Source: Pseudomonadota bacterium
GTDB lineage: Bacteria > Pseudomonadota > Gammaproteobacteria > Acidiferrobacterales > Acidiferrobacteraceae
Length of the DNA: 56,453 bases
Reading direction: 5' to 3'
NCBI GenBank assembly: GCA_021795715.1
Contig: JAJYPD010000013.1
Coordinates: 1 to 56,453, forward strand
Shown: positions 16,457 to 25,043 of the stretch, piece after piece
Layout: each line of letters opens with the position of its first letter
How positions within the stretch are numbered: the stretch's first letter is position 1
Notes under the pieces: model-generated
What the model was told of the DNA's origin: nothing
Database searches by the model: none
Seen by the model: the letters and a program-made list of their open reading frames with translations, nothing else
Made by a program: the position numbers and the translations under genes

Positions 16457-16486
16457 TTGGCCCAAAGGGTGGTCCCTGGCTATAAT
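16457..16486 (+). promoter_or_regulatory. Candidate sigma-70 promoter of the dar operon
   Basis: TTGGCC (16457-16462) and a perfect TATAAT (16481-16486) are 18 nt apart, giving a leader of about 80 nt before the darA ATG at 16575. Confidence 0.55.
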
Positions 16487-16574
16487 GGCGCCCGTTCACG
16501 TTCAGTGGTTGAGCTACGGGCGGAACGATCATCGTCTCAAAGTGCGCAACCTCGTGAACGCAGGAAACGGATTG

Positions 16575-17537
16575 ATGGCAACGTCGCGGGCGGCAAAGCG
16601 CCTTCTGGTGATTCACTACTCCCAGACAGGACAGTTGACGCGTGTCGTCGACGCGTTTTTGGCGCCACTTAAGGGTCAAGCCGGCATCGAGGTGGTGGAG
16701 GCGTCGATCGCGCCCTGTGTCCCCTATCCGTTTCCCTGGCCATTCCTGGATTTTCTGGACGTTTTTCCAGAATCCGTTTACATGGATCCGCCAGAAATGG
16801 CGCCCGTGGACTTCGATCCCGATGCGCATTTTGATCTGGTCATTCTGGCCTATCAGGTCTGGTTTCTATCCCCCTCGCTGCCCGTGACGGGCTTTTTGCA
16901 TTCGGCGGCCGCCCGGGTGCTCAAGGGAAAACCCGTGATCACGCTGATCGGATGCCGGAACATGTGGTTGACGGCCCAGGCTAAACTGGCCGAAGTTCTG
17001 TCCGAGCGGGGTGCCCATCTTCTGGACAACGTCGTGCTCGTCGACAGTGGTCCTGCGTGGAGCACGTTCGTGACCACCCCGCGCTGGCTGCTCACGGGAC
17101 GCAAGGGACCGTTCTGGAAGATATTTCCAGGCGCAGGAATCGGTGATGGGGATATCAGGGATGCGGCGCGGTTCGGGAAGGCTTTGCGCGACGCCTTGCC
17201 CTCACTGCCCGCCCGACCGCAGGATCCGCTGCTGCGCGGCCTGGGCGCCGTCTGTGTGGACCCGCGTTATATTGCGAGCGAACGGATCGGGCATCGCAGT
17301 TTCCGGTTGTGGGGCCGTGTGCTGCGGGCGCTCGGTCCGCCGGGTACGCCGTTGCGGCGGGTTGTGCTCGTCTTTTATGCGCTGTTCCTGGCGGTGATGA
17401 TCATAACCATCGTTCCCATAACTTTGTTGCTGGCCCTGCTGTTGCGGCCGTTTCTGCGGAATCGGCTGAACGCCGCGGCGCGCCGCCTGGAGCAGCCGTC
17501 CGGGAGCAATCGCGACCGCTGTGCCCAATACCTGTGA
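16575..17537 (+). CDS. darA: DarA-family flavodoxin-like enzyme of dialkylresorcinol synthesis
   Basis: A 320-aa protein starting at the ATG at 16575 (AGGAAA 8 nt upstream). The N-terminal flavodoxin-type phosphate loop is HYSQTGQLTR (residues 14-23), followed by alternating beta strands. The C-terminal third includes a hydrophobic segment (about 265-300, FYALFLAVMIITIVPITLLL) that may anchor it to the membrane. DarA homologues always accompany DarB; they are often named dialkylresorcinol condensing enzyme, and an aromatising role (cyclohexanedione to resorcinol) fits the flavodoxin-like motif. First gene of a nine-gene rightward operon; its TGA overlaps the darB GTG. Confidence 0.82.
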   Translation: MATSRAAKRLLVIHYSQTGQLTRVVDAFLAPLKGQAGIEVVEASIAPCVPYPFPWPFLDFLDVFPESVYMDPPEMAPVDFDPDAHFDLVILAYQVWFLSPSLPVTGFLHSAAARVLKGKPVITLIGCRNMWLTAQAKLAEVLSERGAHLLDNVVLVDSGPAWSTFVTTPRWLLTGRKGPFWKIFPGAGIGDGDIRDAARFGKALRDALPSLPARPQDPLLRGLGAVCVDPRYIASERIGHRSFRLWGRVLRALGPPGTPLRRVVLVFYALFLAVMIITIVPITLLLALLLRPFLRNRLNAAARRLEQPSGSNRDRCAQYL

Positions 17538-18703
17538 ATACACCACGACAACGTACCGTTTATTTGACCGATTTTGGGGCGTTTTTCCCCAACGCTCCGG
17601 TCGACAACCATGCCATGGAGGCCGTGCTCGGCATGGTGGGCGGGAAGCCATCCCGCGCCCGGCGGCTGGTCCTTGCGCGCAATGGCATCAAACAGCGCCA
17701 TTATGCGATCGACCCGCAGAGCAGGAAGGCGACGCATACCAATGCCGACATGACCGCGCAGGCCATACGGTCGGCTCTGCACCGCGCGGGCGTGGGTTTA
17801 GAGCAAATGGCCTGCCTTGCCTGTGGCACGAGCAGCCCGGATCAGTTGAAGCCGGCACATGCGCACATGGTTCATGGCGTCTTGCAGGCGCCGCCAATGG
17901 AGATCGGTTCGATTACGGGCGTGTGCACGGCGGGCATCACGGCCATGAAGTACGCCTGGATGACGGTGGCGACGGGCGGGGCGGATCTTGCCGTGAGCAC
18001 CGGTTCCGAACTGGCATCAAGCTTCATGCGCGCCGAACAATTTGGTGCGCAGCCGGATGCGGAACCGGATATAGAGGCCCTCGAAAAGATGCCGGTGCTG
18101 GCCTTCGAGGAAGACTTCCTCCGGTGGATGCTCTCCGATGCGGCCGGCGCTGCGGTCTTGCAGTCCACGCCAGGCTCTCGGGGGTTGTCTTTGCGCATCG
18201 ACTGGATCGATTGCGTGTCCTATGCCGGTGAGCTGCCGGCGTGCATGTACAGCGGCGCGAACAAGGATGCGGACGGGCGGTTACGGGGCTGGCGCGAGGT
18301 GTCGCCCGAGATCGCAGCCAAAGACCGCTATTTTGCCGTCAAGCAGGATGCGCGCCTTCTCGATGAGTACATCATAGAGGTGTGCCTGACCCGCGCCCTT
18401 GGCGCGATCGCCGCGAGACGCAAGCTCGATGCCGGCACCATCGATTGGTTCCTGCCGCATTATTCGTCGGCGTATTTCCGCGCGCCCCTGTACAAGGCGC
18501 TCATGGATCTGGGCCTCCAGATCCCATACGACCGCTGGTTCACGAACCTGGCCTCCCGGGGGAATGTCGGGTCAGCCATGATCTATGTGATCCTGGAGGA
18601 ATTGTTTTATTCCGGCATGCTCAAAAAAGGCCAGCGTCTCTTGTGTGTCGTACCCGAAAGCGCGCGGTTTTCCGTGTGCTATATGCATCTTACTGTCGTA
18701 TGA
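17534..18703 (+). CDS. darB: DarB-family ketosynthase III (cyclohexanedione/dialkylresorcinol synthase)
   Basis: A 389-aa KAS III-fold enzyme. DarB-type enzymes join two beta-ketoacyl or acyl thioesters and close a 1,3-cyclohexanedione ring. The catalytic triad is visible: Cys131 in GVCTAG, His309 in PHYSSAYF, Asn344 in SRGNVGSA. It begins at the GTG at 17534, overlapping the darA stop (GTGA). The N-terminal VYLTDFGAFFPNAPVDN is typical of the DarB branch rather than FabH. With darA it defines this operon as a dialkylresorcinol-type cluster. Confidence 0.85.
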   Translation: MNTPRQRTVYLTDFGAFFPNAPVDNHAMEAVLGMVGGKPSRARRLVLARNGIKQRHYAIDPQSRKATHTNADMTAQAIRSALHRAGVGLEQMACLACGTSSPDQLKPAHAHMVHGVLQAPPMEIGSITGVCTAGITAMKYAWMTVATGGADLAVSTGSELASSFMRAEQFGAQPDAEPDIEALEKMPVLAFEEDFLRWMLSDAAGAAVLQSTPGSRGLSLRIDWIDCVSYAGELPACMYSGANKDADGRLRGWREVSPEIAAKDRYFAVKQDARLLDEYIIEVCLTRALGAIAARRKLDAGTIDWFLPHYSSAYFRAPLYKALMDLGLQIPYDRWFTNLASRGNVGSAMIYVILEELFYSGMLKKGQRLLCVVPESARFSVCYMHLTVV

Positions 18704-18716
18704 ATGTGAACCGCCC

Positions 18717-19121
18717 ATGAAAGTCCACGAAGTGCCGCAGGATGACTCCGTTTTGGCGGGCCTTCGCCGGGCCTGCTACGCCGAGGACGGGCAGGGCCGC
18801 TACGTCGTCGTGCCAAGCCGGGGATGGGAGGTCGAGCGGATCGTCAACGAGCAGGCTCACAAGGCGTTGCGCCAGGTCCTTGAGGACACGCGGCAGGCCG
18901 TACTCGAAGGCAGGCTGAGCGCGCTTGCCTACCACATGGTCCATTGCCAAATGGACGCGCGGCTGCTCGCCGCCAATGCGGGCCTGTGCCGTTGGCGTGT
19001 GCGCCGGCACCTGAAGCCGTCGGTGTTTGCGCGCCTGGGTGATGACATGAAGCAGCGCTATGCCATGGCGCTCGGGGTGTCCGTACAATCCCTGAACCAG
19101 GTGCCCCAGGACAGCTCATGA
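18717..19121 (+). CDS. Small HTH-like protein inside the dar operon
   Basis: A 134-aa protein starting at the ATG at 18717, 13 nt after darB, and overlapping the next gene by ATGA. The N-terminal half is acidic/mixed (VVPSRGWEVERIVNEQAHKAL). The C-terminal half, about residues 75-130, looks like a helix-turn-helix (MDARLLAANAGLCRWRVRRH ... YAMALGVSVQSLNQVP). A DNA-binding or antitoxin-like regulator is possible, but no family is recognised with certainty. Its place between biosynthetic genes suggests a conserved accessory role. Confidence 0.6.
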   Translation: MKVHEVPQDDSVLAGLRRACYAEDGQGRYVVVPSRGWEVERIVNEQAHKALRQVLEDTRQAVLEGRLSALAYHMVHCQMDARLLAANAGLCRWRVRRHLKPSVFARLGDDMKQRYAMALGVSVQSLNQVPQDSS

Positions 19122-20158
19122 GCGAGGCCCAGGTTTTGCGGACGTTTCCGCACCGGCACTCTGGACATTGCGAAAGCGGCACCATCAGTGCGTTGTTACG
19201 GGATCGGGGCCTGGCCTTGAGCGAACCGATGTGGTTTGGCATCGGCAGCGGCCTCTTTTTTCTGCACACCGCGCGCATCAAGGTCGGGGGGTTGCCGCTT
19301 ACGACCTACCGGGTGGCGCCGTTGGGTATCGTCCGCAACGCCAGCCGGCGGCTTGGCATTACGATGCGCTATGAGCGCTTCCGGGATCCACGGCGCGCAA
19401 AAGACCGTCTGGATGACCTGCTTGCGCGCGGCGAGTCGGTTGGACTGCAGGCTTGCGTGTACTGGCTTCCGTATTTTCCCGCCGATATGCGTTTTCAGTT
19501 CAACGGGCACAATCTGGTGGCCTTCGCGCACGACGAATCGGGCTTTTGGTTGAGCGACCCCGTCTTCGAGCACATCGTCTGCTGTCCGCCGGATGCCTTG
19601 CAGCGCGCGCGGTTTGCACGAGGGGCCTTTGCGCCGCGTGGGCTTTTGTATTTCCCGGAATCGGTCCCCGCTGCGCCTGACATCGAGGGCGCCATCCGGC
19701 AAGGGATAAAGAGCACGTGCCGGCAGATGCTGGATATTCCGCTTTTGCCGGTGGGGGTCCGCGGAATACGGGCGCTGGCGCGGCAAATGGGTCAATGGCC
19801 ACGGCAGCTTGGCGAAGCGCGCGCCCGCGCCCAGGTCACGCAGATCGTGCGCATGCAGGAGGAGATCGGCACCGGCGGGGCGGGATTCCGGTTCATCTTC
19901 GCCGCGTTTCTGCGGGAGGCGACGACATATGTGGAAGGGCCGCTGCTTGAAGATCTCTCGAAAGAAATGACCGCGATAGGCGATCAGTGGCGCCAATGGG
20001 CTGTCACCGGCGCCCAGGTCTGCAGGGGCCAGCGGGCCGGTGCCGATGTGTATCACGAGCTGGCCGCCCTGCTGCGCAGCCTGGCTGCCCGCGAGGAGGC
20101 GCTCTTTCGGGCGCTTTGGGACGGCGTGATCCGCAGGCGAAGGCGTGGTGTGGCATAG
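19118..20158 (+). CDS. BtrH-like acyltransferase (BtrH N-terminal + DUF4872)
   Basis: A 346-aa protein. Residues about 10-150 match the BtrH N-terminal cysteine-protease-like domain: HCESGTISALLRDRGL carries the likely nucleophile Cys and WFGIGSGLFF follows, with FNGHNLVAFAHDESGFWLSDP further on (His and Asp of the triad). The C-terminal half matches DUF4872. In butirosin synthesis BtrH moves an acyl group from an acyl carrier protein to the antibiotic. Here, with an ACP gene in the same operon, it could transfer an acyl chain to the resorcinol or dione product. That role is inference. It begins at ATGA overlapping the HTH-like gene. Confidence 0.75.
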   Translation: MSEAQVLRTFPHRHSGHCESGTISALLRDRGLALSEPMWFGIGSGLFFLHTARIKVGGLPLTTYRVAPLGIVRNASRRLGITMRYERFRDPRRAKDRLDDLLARGESVGLQACVYWLPYFPADMRFQFNGHNLVAFAHDESGFWLSDPVFEHIVCCPPDALQRARFARGAFAPRGLLYFPESVPAAPDIEGAIRQGIKSTCRQMLDIPLLPVGVRGIRALARQMGQWPRQLGEARARAQVTQIVRMQEEIGTGGAGFRFIFAAFLREATTYVEGPLLEDLSKEMTAIGDQWRQWAVTGAQVCRGQRAGADVYHELAALLRSLAAREEALFRALWDGVIRRRRRGVA

Positions 20159-20215
20159 GCCTCTGCCGCAGGCGCGGGCCGGCCGCCGGCATGATCACAA
20201 TCCCGCTACCACGAA

Positions 20216-21277
20216 ATGGTGTTCGATCCTGGTTCTCCCATGCTTATGCGTCTATCCTTGGCCGGTATGACCGCCGACCTTGGACTTACATCGCCTCATG
20301 ACGGGCCTGCGCGCGTCCTGGCGGCATCGGAATGCGCGATCGACATCGATGACGTGGTCGCGCGCTATCCGCGCATGGATCATCCCAGCATCGACCATGT
20401 CACTCTCAAGGTCAGGACCGGCGCTTTGCTTGGTTTACTTGGGCCGAATGGGGCCGGAAAAACCACGCTGTTGTCGCTGCTGTGCGCGCTGATGCGGCCG
20501 CAGTCCGGCGCGATCCGGGTGCAGGGCATGCGATTTGACGATCACCCCGAGGCCTACAAGGATTTGATCGGACTGGTCCCGCAGGCCTTGGCGCTCTATC
20601 CGCGGCTTACGGGGACGGAAAATCTGGCGGTGTTTGGTCAAATGAGCGGACTGTCCGGTCGGCAACTGCGTGCGCGTATGGATTTTGCCATCGATTTTGC
20701 GGGACTAAACGAGATGGCGCAGCGCCGGGTGGAGACTTATTCCGGCGGCCTCAGGCGGCGGCTGAACCTGGCGACGGCCTTGTTGCCGGATCCGCCGGTG
20801 CTGGTTCTAGACGAGCCCACCGTCGGCATCGATCCGCAATCCCGACATGCGATTCATGAAAACCTGCGCCAGTTGAGCGTCGAAGGCAAGACCATCATCT
20901 ACACATCGCATTATCTCGACGAGATCGAGCAGCTTTGTGATGACATTGCGATTCTGGACCGGGGGCGGCTGATTGCGCAGGGCAGTCTGGGCGCGCTTTT
21001 GGCGCGTTTCACCGGCAACCGCATCGATCTGCGCCTGGAGCCTCAGGATGCGCACAGGGCGGCGGGTGTTCTTTCGGGCGAGCCCGGTGTGCAAAGTGTC
21101 ACCGCGGCGGGCTCGCTTGTGACGCTTGCGACCGATGACCCCCATCGGCGCTTGCCAGCGGTGCTCGCGGCGCTCGAGGCTGCACAGCTGCGGCCGGTCG
21201 GTCTGTCGGTGGGGCCGCGCGACCTGGAACAGGCGTTTTTGAGCCTGACCGGCACCGAATTGCGGGATGAGCCGTGA
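20216..21277 (+). CDS. ABC transporter ATP-binding protein (ABC-2 type export)
   Basis: A protein of up to 353 aa. The nucleotide-binding domain starts near residue 40 (IDIDDVVARYP); Walker A is GPNGAGKTT (about residues 79-87), then the Q-loop LVPQ, signature YSGGLRRRLNLA, Walker B VLVLDEPTVGID and the H-loop TSHY. A C-terminal domain of about 90 residues follows, as in drug/lipid exporters. The true start is uncertain: ATGs at 20216, 20240, 20246 and 20267 are all in frame before the conserved domain and none has a strong ribosome site. Paired with the permease downstream (GTGA overlap). Confidence 0.88.
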   Translation: MVFDPGSPMLMRLSLAGMTADLGLTSPHDGPARVLAASECAIDIDDVVARYPRMDHPSIDHVTLKVRTGALLGLLGPNGAGKTTLLSLLCALMRPQSGAIRVQGMRFDDHPEAYKDLIGLVPQALALYPRLTGTENLAVFGQMSGLSGRQLRARMDFAIDFAGLNEMAQRRVETYSGGLRRRLNLATALLPDPPVLVLDEPTVGIDPQSRHAIHENLRQLSVEGKTIIYTSHYLDEIEQLCDDIAILDRGRLIAQGSLGALLARFTGNRIDLRLEPQDAHRAAGVLSGEPGVQSVTAAGSLVTLATDDPHRRLPAVLAALEAAQLRPVGLSVGPRDLEQAFLSLTGTELRDEP

Positions 21278-22482
21278 GACGGCTGCATCAGCTTCGCGCG
21301 GCCCTGACGAAGGAGACGCTGGCTTTGCGGCGCGATGTCGAGGCGTTGCTGATTTTGATTGCGATGCCGGCGGTTTTCGTGCTGATCATGTCGCTTGCTC
21401 TGCAAGACACGTTCGCCCACAAGATTCCAGAACCCATGCGCGTGGTGCTTCTGGATCAGACTCATGGCGCCTTCGCTTCGCAATTCGCCGGAATCCTAAG
21501 GAAAAACGCGTCGCTGCGTGTGTCGCAGGAGGCGGCGACAGGCGCGGTTGCGCGGGTGCGTGTGCGGGAGGCGGCGCGGACGGGCCGAGTGGCGTTTGCC
21601 ATCGTGGTGACACGATCGCGCGGCACACAGTCATCGCCGGCGCGGGTGATTCTCTATGCCAATCCGGCACTGCCAGCCCAGGTACGCGCGCTGGGTGTGT
21701 CTTTGGTGCGTCAGGCGATCGCGCACCTGGATGTGATCCGCCTCGTATCGCGGCTGCGTCAGGCCGGATTGTCCGGCGGGCCGGGCGGCTGGAACCAGCG
21801 GCTGCAGTCGTCTGCACGCCTCGTGGTGGCAAAGGGGGGGCTGAACGGGGCGCCGACCCCGACATCGGTCCAGCAGAATGCGCCCGCATGGGCGCTGCTT
21901 GCGATGTTTTTTCTGGCGGTGCCTTTGTCTGTGTCGCTGATCAAGGAGCGGCAACAAGGTGTTTTGCTTCGGCTGCGGGCGCTGCCCGTGCCGTCGTGGG
22001 TGTTGCTGGCCGGCAAAATCATTCCTTACTTCGTGATCAACATGATTCAGCTTTCCGTGGTCTTGTTCGAGGGCCGGTACGTTCTGCCGCTTTTGGGCGG
22101 TGATGCGCTCGACATGGGTCATGCCCCAGGGGCACTCGTACTGATCGCGGCGGCCGCCAACATCGCCGCCATAGGTTATGGGCTGCTCGTCGCCACCTTC
22201 GTGCGCACACAAGAACAGGCAACAAGCTTTGGCGCGGTATCGGTGCTGATCATGGGGGCGATAGGCGGCATTCTGGTGCCCACCATGGTCATGCCGGCCA
22301 CCATGCAGCGGTTCGCAGTGGTTTCGCCCATGTCGTGGGGGCTCGATGGTTTTCAGGCGATCTTCGTGCGCGGCGAGGGAGTGACCGGCATTTTGCCTGA
22401 TATGTGGCGCCTGCTCGTCTTCGGCGCCGTCTGTTTGCTGGTGGCGGCCATGCGATTCCGTCGCGAGCTGCGGCCCCAGTAA
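21274..22482 (+). CDS. ABC-2 type permease
   Basis: A 402-aa membrane protein. One N-terminal TM (about residues 25-45, ALLILIAMPAVFVLIM) is followed by a large extracytoplasmic loop to about residue 205. Five further TM segments then fill the C-terminus, the ABC-2 (YhhJ/NatB-like) layout. It starts at the GTG at 21274, overlapping the ATPase stop. The pair probably exports the dar product or a precursor; no membrane-fusion protein is in the operon and the only outer-membrane channel nearby is a broken TolC fragment. Confidence 0.85.
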   Translation: MRRLHQLRAALTKETLALRRDVEALLILIAMPAVFVLIMSLALQDTFAHKIPEPMRVVLLDQTHGAFASQFAGILRKNASLRVSQEAATGAVARVRVREAARTGRVAFAIVVTRSRGTQSSPARVILYANPALPAQVRALGVSLVRQAIAHLDVIRLVSRLRQAGLSGGPGGWNQRLQSSARLVVAKGGLNGAPTPTSVQQNAPAWALLAMFFLAVPLSVSLIKERQQGVLLRLRALPVPSWVLLAGKIIPYFVINMIQLSVVLFEGRYVLPLLGGDALDMGHAPGALVLIAAAANIAAIGYGLLVATFVRTQEQATSFGAVSVLIMGAIGGILVPTMVMPATMQRFAVVSPMSWGLDGFQAIFVRGEGVTGILPDMWRLLVFGAVCLLVAAMRFRRELRPQ

Positions 22483-22497
22483 GGACAGGAAGACACA

Positions 22498-22779
22498 GTG
22501 AACAGATCGATGAACGACGAAGAAGAGCTTTTAACCGCCCTGAAGCGGCTGATTCTGACGGCGTGCAACCGGCCGGACGCCCCCGAGACCGTCGATGACG
22601 ATGCCCCCCTCGTTGGGCCGGAAAGCCCCTTGGGATTCGATTCCCTCGATGTGCTGCAGATCAGCGTCGCTTTGAGCCGCCAATACAATGTCCGTATTGA
22701 AGACAGCAAAGAGGCGCGGCGCGCCTTGCGGTCAATCCGTTCGCTGGCGCGGTTTTTGCAATCGGCCGGTGCCGTGTGA
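22498..22779 (+). CDS. Acyl carrier protein of the dar operon
   Basis: A 93-aa acidic four-helix carrier protein. The phosphopantetheine site is Ser49 in LGFDSLDVLQI. It starts at the GTG at 22498 with AGGAAG 7 nt upstream (an ATG at 22510 is possible), and its TGA overlaps the GTG of the next ketosynthase. A dedicated ACP next to a KS/CLF-like pair indicates that this operon builds its own acyl chain. Confidence 0.88.
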   Translation: MNRSMNDEEELLTALKRLILTACNRPDAPETVDDDAPLVGPESPLGFDSLDVLQISVALSRQYNVRIEDSKEARRALRSIRSLARFLQSAGAV

Positions 22780-23888
22780 CCTGGGCGGTCCGACTCAATC
22801 CAGGATCCCTGCTGACGGCCTACGGGCGCGGTCTCGAAAAGACCGTGCAGGCCTTGCGTGAGGGCAGGCGCGCGCAGACGCGGGGTCTGTCTGCGTTTCC
22901 GCATGCCCCCTCCACAAATGTCGTGAGCACTTTGGATCCGGCCGAGTTCACGGCCAGTCTGAGCGGTGTGCGGCGCGGTCTGCACGCGATTGCGCAAGCC
23001 GCGCTGGCTGGCCTCACGTCACAGCGGGCATGGTTGCTAACCGGTACCTCTGGAGTGTTGTTTCTGGGGGCCTGCGCAGGCGATAGCGGCGCGTGGATCG
23101 GGTGCGACGGCGACATCACCGATGACCTTGCGCGCGACCTCGGACTGACAGCGGCCCCTCTCACACTGTCGACTGCCTGTTCGTCGACCGCCAACGCGCT
23201 TTTGCTGGCCGGTCAGGCCGTCGCCGAGCAACGATACCCCTGCGCACTTGTGGTCGGGTTCGAGGCGATAAGTCATATCGTTCTCGAGGGCTTTGAATCC
23301 CTGATGTTGCTGGATGACGGGGGCTGCCGTCCTTTTGATCGAGACCGCGACGGGCTGCATCTGGGCGAGGGTATCGCGGCCCAGGGCCTGGAGCGCGCGC
23401 CTGCGGGAACGCGGCAGCGGGGGGCGATTCTTCTGGGGGGCGCGCACGTGTGCGCAGCCTGGGGACCTGCCGCCCAGGCGCCGGATGCGGATGCGATGTA
23501 CGCGGTGATGGCGGAGGCCTTGCGTGCGGCGGAGCGCGAGCCGCGCGATATCGTCGCTATCAAGGCCCATGGCCTGGGTTCGGTCGCAAGCGACCGGGCG
23601 GAAGCGCAAGCCTTGCGCAGACTCTATCCGTCGTTGCCCCCCGTAACCAGTTTGAAAGGCGGTCTCGGCCACACGCTGGCGGCGAGCGGCGTCTTGGAGA
23701 CGGCGGCGTTCGTGGCCTGTCTCGAGGCGGGCTTCATCCCCCCGACGGCCGGTTTTGCCCATGCCGACCCCACGCTGGGCGTGCACCCCATCGGCATGCC
23801 TCTGTCGGCGCAAGAGGGTTGTTATCAGCTCAATTTTTTCGGTTTCGGAGCAAGTTACGTGTCGCTTGTCGTGGCATGGAGACCCTGA
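22776..23888 (+). CDS. Beta-ketoacyl-ACP synthase (KAS I/II type), dar operon
   Basis: A 370-aa ketosynthase with an intact Cys-His-His set: Cys135 in STACSST, His265 in KAHGLGS (usual form HGTGT), His299 in KGGLGHTLAASG. It is shorter than FabF (about 410 aa). It starts at the GTG at 22776 overlapping the ACP stop and overlaps the next gene by 13 nt. It probably elongates the ACP-bound chain together with the downstream chain-length-factor-like partner. Confidence 0.85.
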   Translation: MTWAVRLNPGSLLTAYGRGLEKTVQALREGRRAQTRGLSAFPHAPSTNVVSTLDPAEFTASLSGVRRGLHAIAQAALAGLTSQRAWLLTGTSGVLFLGACAGDSGAWIGCDGDITDDLARDLGLTAAPLTLSTACSSTANALLLAGQAVAEQRYPCALVVGFEAISHIVLEGFESLMLLDDGGCRPFDRDRDGLHLGEGIAAQGLERAPAGTRQRGAILLGGAHVCAAWGPAAQAPDADAMYAVMAEALRAAEREPRDIVAIKAHGLGSVASDRAEAQALRRLYPSLPPVTSLKGGLGHTLAASGVLETAAFVACLEAGFIPPTAGFAHADPTLGVHPIGMPLSAQEGCYQLNFFGFGASYVSLVVAWRP

Positions 23889-24892
23889 ATACGGCCATCT
23901 ACGTGCGCGCACCCATCGCCCTGGGACGCCGTTACACCTTCCGTGCAACGCCCCATTCGGCGACGCCCGATCCATTCGAGCAATCTGTTGTCGATTCGGT
24001 CCAGGAGCTCTGTGGCCAACAGTTGCGCCAGGCATCCCGTTTCATCAGGTTGGCGGCGGCCGGTGCGCTTCGTTGTGCCCAAAGGGCCGCCTTGCCGGCG
24101 AGCAGTGGTTTGTATCTGGCGACCGGCCTTGGTGACCACAATACCGCGGCACGGCTATTCGCCCAAAGCCATCTGGGTCAGGGACGAGCCTCGCCGTTTG
24201 ATTTCGTGAACGTGAACAGCAACACGGCAAGCTATTACATCGCGCGCATGGCCGGACTGAAAGGACCGAATCTGACCATCAGCCAAGGTGCGCTGTCCTA
24301 CGAGTGGGCGCTGCGTCTGGCGATGACCGCCGTCTGTGCCGGCCTGACCTATGCTCTGGTGGGCGGCGTGGACGAGCGCGCCGTGACGCGGCAAGAGCTA
24401 AAGCGGCGTTTCCGCCGCGGCCGCGGGCAGCCGCCGGGAGAGGGAAGCGGCTGGCTTGTGTTGACCCCGGACCGTTGCCACGCGCACGCCCGTCTTCTTG
24501 AAATGCGCTGGCTGGAGAACCCGCACACCGCCGACTGGCGCGCCATCGGTGGCCGCTGGGCGCAGCTTGCCGGCGCACGCACCCTGTACCTGTCGACGGG
24601 CCCGGGTGTCCGAAGGCAACCCGTAACCGCCTTGATGCGCGATCTGCCGAATGCAGTACCCTGGCCCTATCTCGTGCGCTGCGGGCATTACCCCACGGCG
24701 GCGGCATTCGGGATCGCGGAGAGTCTCGGAGGAGCCGGTCCGGCATCCGGTCTGTGGGCCCATGTGAGCGCGGGCCAGCGCGGGCAGTTCGTGTTGACGT
24801 TATGGGAGCGCGTCGACCACGACACTCCCCTCCCGCAGGGGCCTGAAGAGCGGGCGAGCTTCACGGCCTGTGCCCTATATTCCGGCGTATAG
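23876..24892 (+). CDS. Ketosynthase-like chain-length factor (active-site Cys replaced by Gln)
   Basis: A 338-aa protein with a thiolase-fold ketosynthase sequence, but Gln137 in TISQGALSYEW sits where the nucleophilic Cys should be; Gln at this position is the mark of chain-length factors (KS-beta) of type II polyketide synthases. The second half lacks the HGTGT and GHT histidine motifs. It follows the active ketosynthase with a 13-nt overlap, so the two probably form a heterodimer. Last intact gene of the dar operon. An upstream in-frame extension to 23450 only shadows the KS gene. Confidence 0.75.
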   Translation: METLNTAIYVRAPIALGRRYTFRATPHSATPDPFEQSVVDSVQELCGQQLRQASRFIRLAAAGALRCAQRAALPASSGLYLATGLGDHNTAARLFAQSHLGQGRASPFDFVNVNSNTASYYIARMAGLKGPNLTISQGALSYEWALRLAMTAVCAGLTYALVGGVDERAVTRQELKRRFRRGRGQPPGEGSGWLVLTPDRCHAHARLLEMRWLENPHTADWRAIGGRWAQLAGARTLYLSTGPGVRRQPVTALMRDLPNAVPWPYLVRCGHYPTAAAFGIAESLGGAGPASGLWAHVSAGQRGQFVLTLWERVDHDTPLPQGPEERASFTACALYSGV

Positions 24893-25043
24893 ACGGTAAT
24901 CGCGGGAGTACCCGTCTCACCGTCCTCCAGGCTTTGCGGCAGTTGATCACCGCCGAGACCACCGGGATCCATGATCCGTACCCAGGAGGCCGCGGGCCGC
25001 GAGCGGCTGTGCGTCGCGGCCTCATTGCCAGGGCCCTCGCGGT

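Noticed and set aside
16221-16574. Upstream extension of darA by 118 codons
   Set aside because: The extension is Arg/Ser-rich with no homology, covers the promoter, and the ATG at 16575 has a ribosome site exactly before the conserved flavodoxin-like start.
23450-23875. N-terminal extension of the chain-length-factor gene
   Set aside because: It overlaps the KS gene in another frame and lacks a ribosome site; the ATG at 23876 begins the conserved protein.
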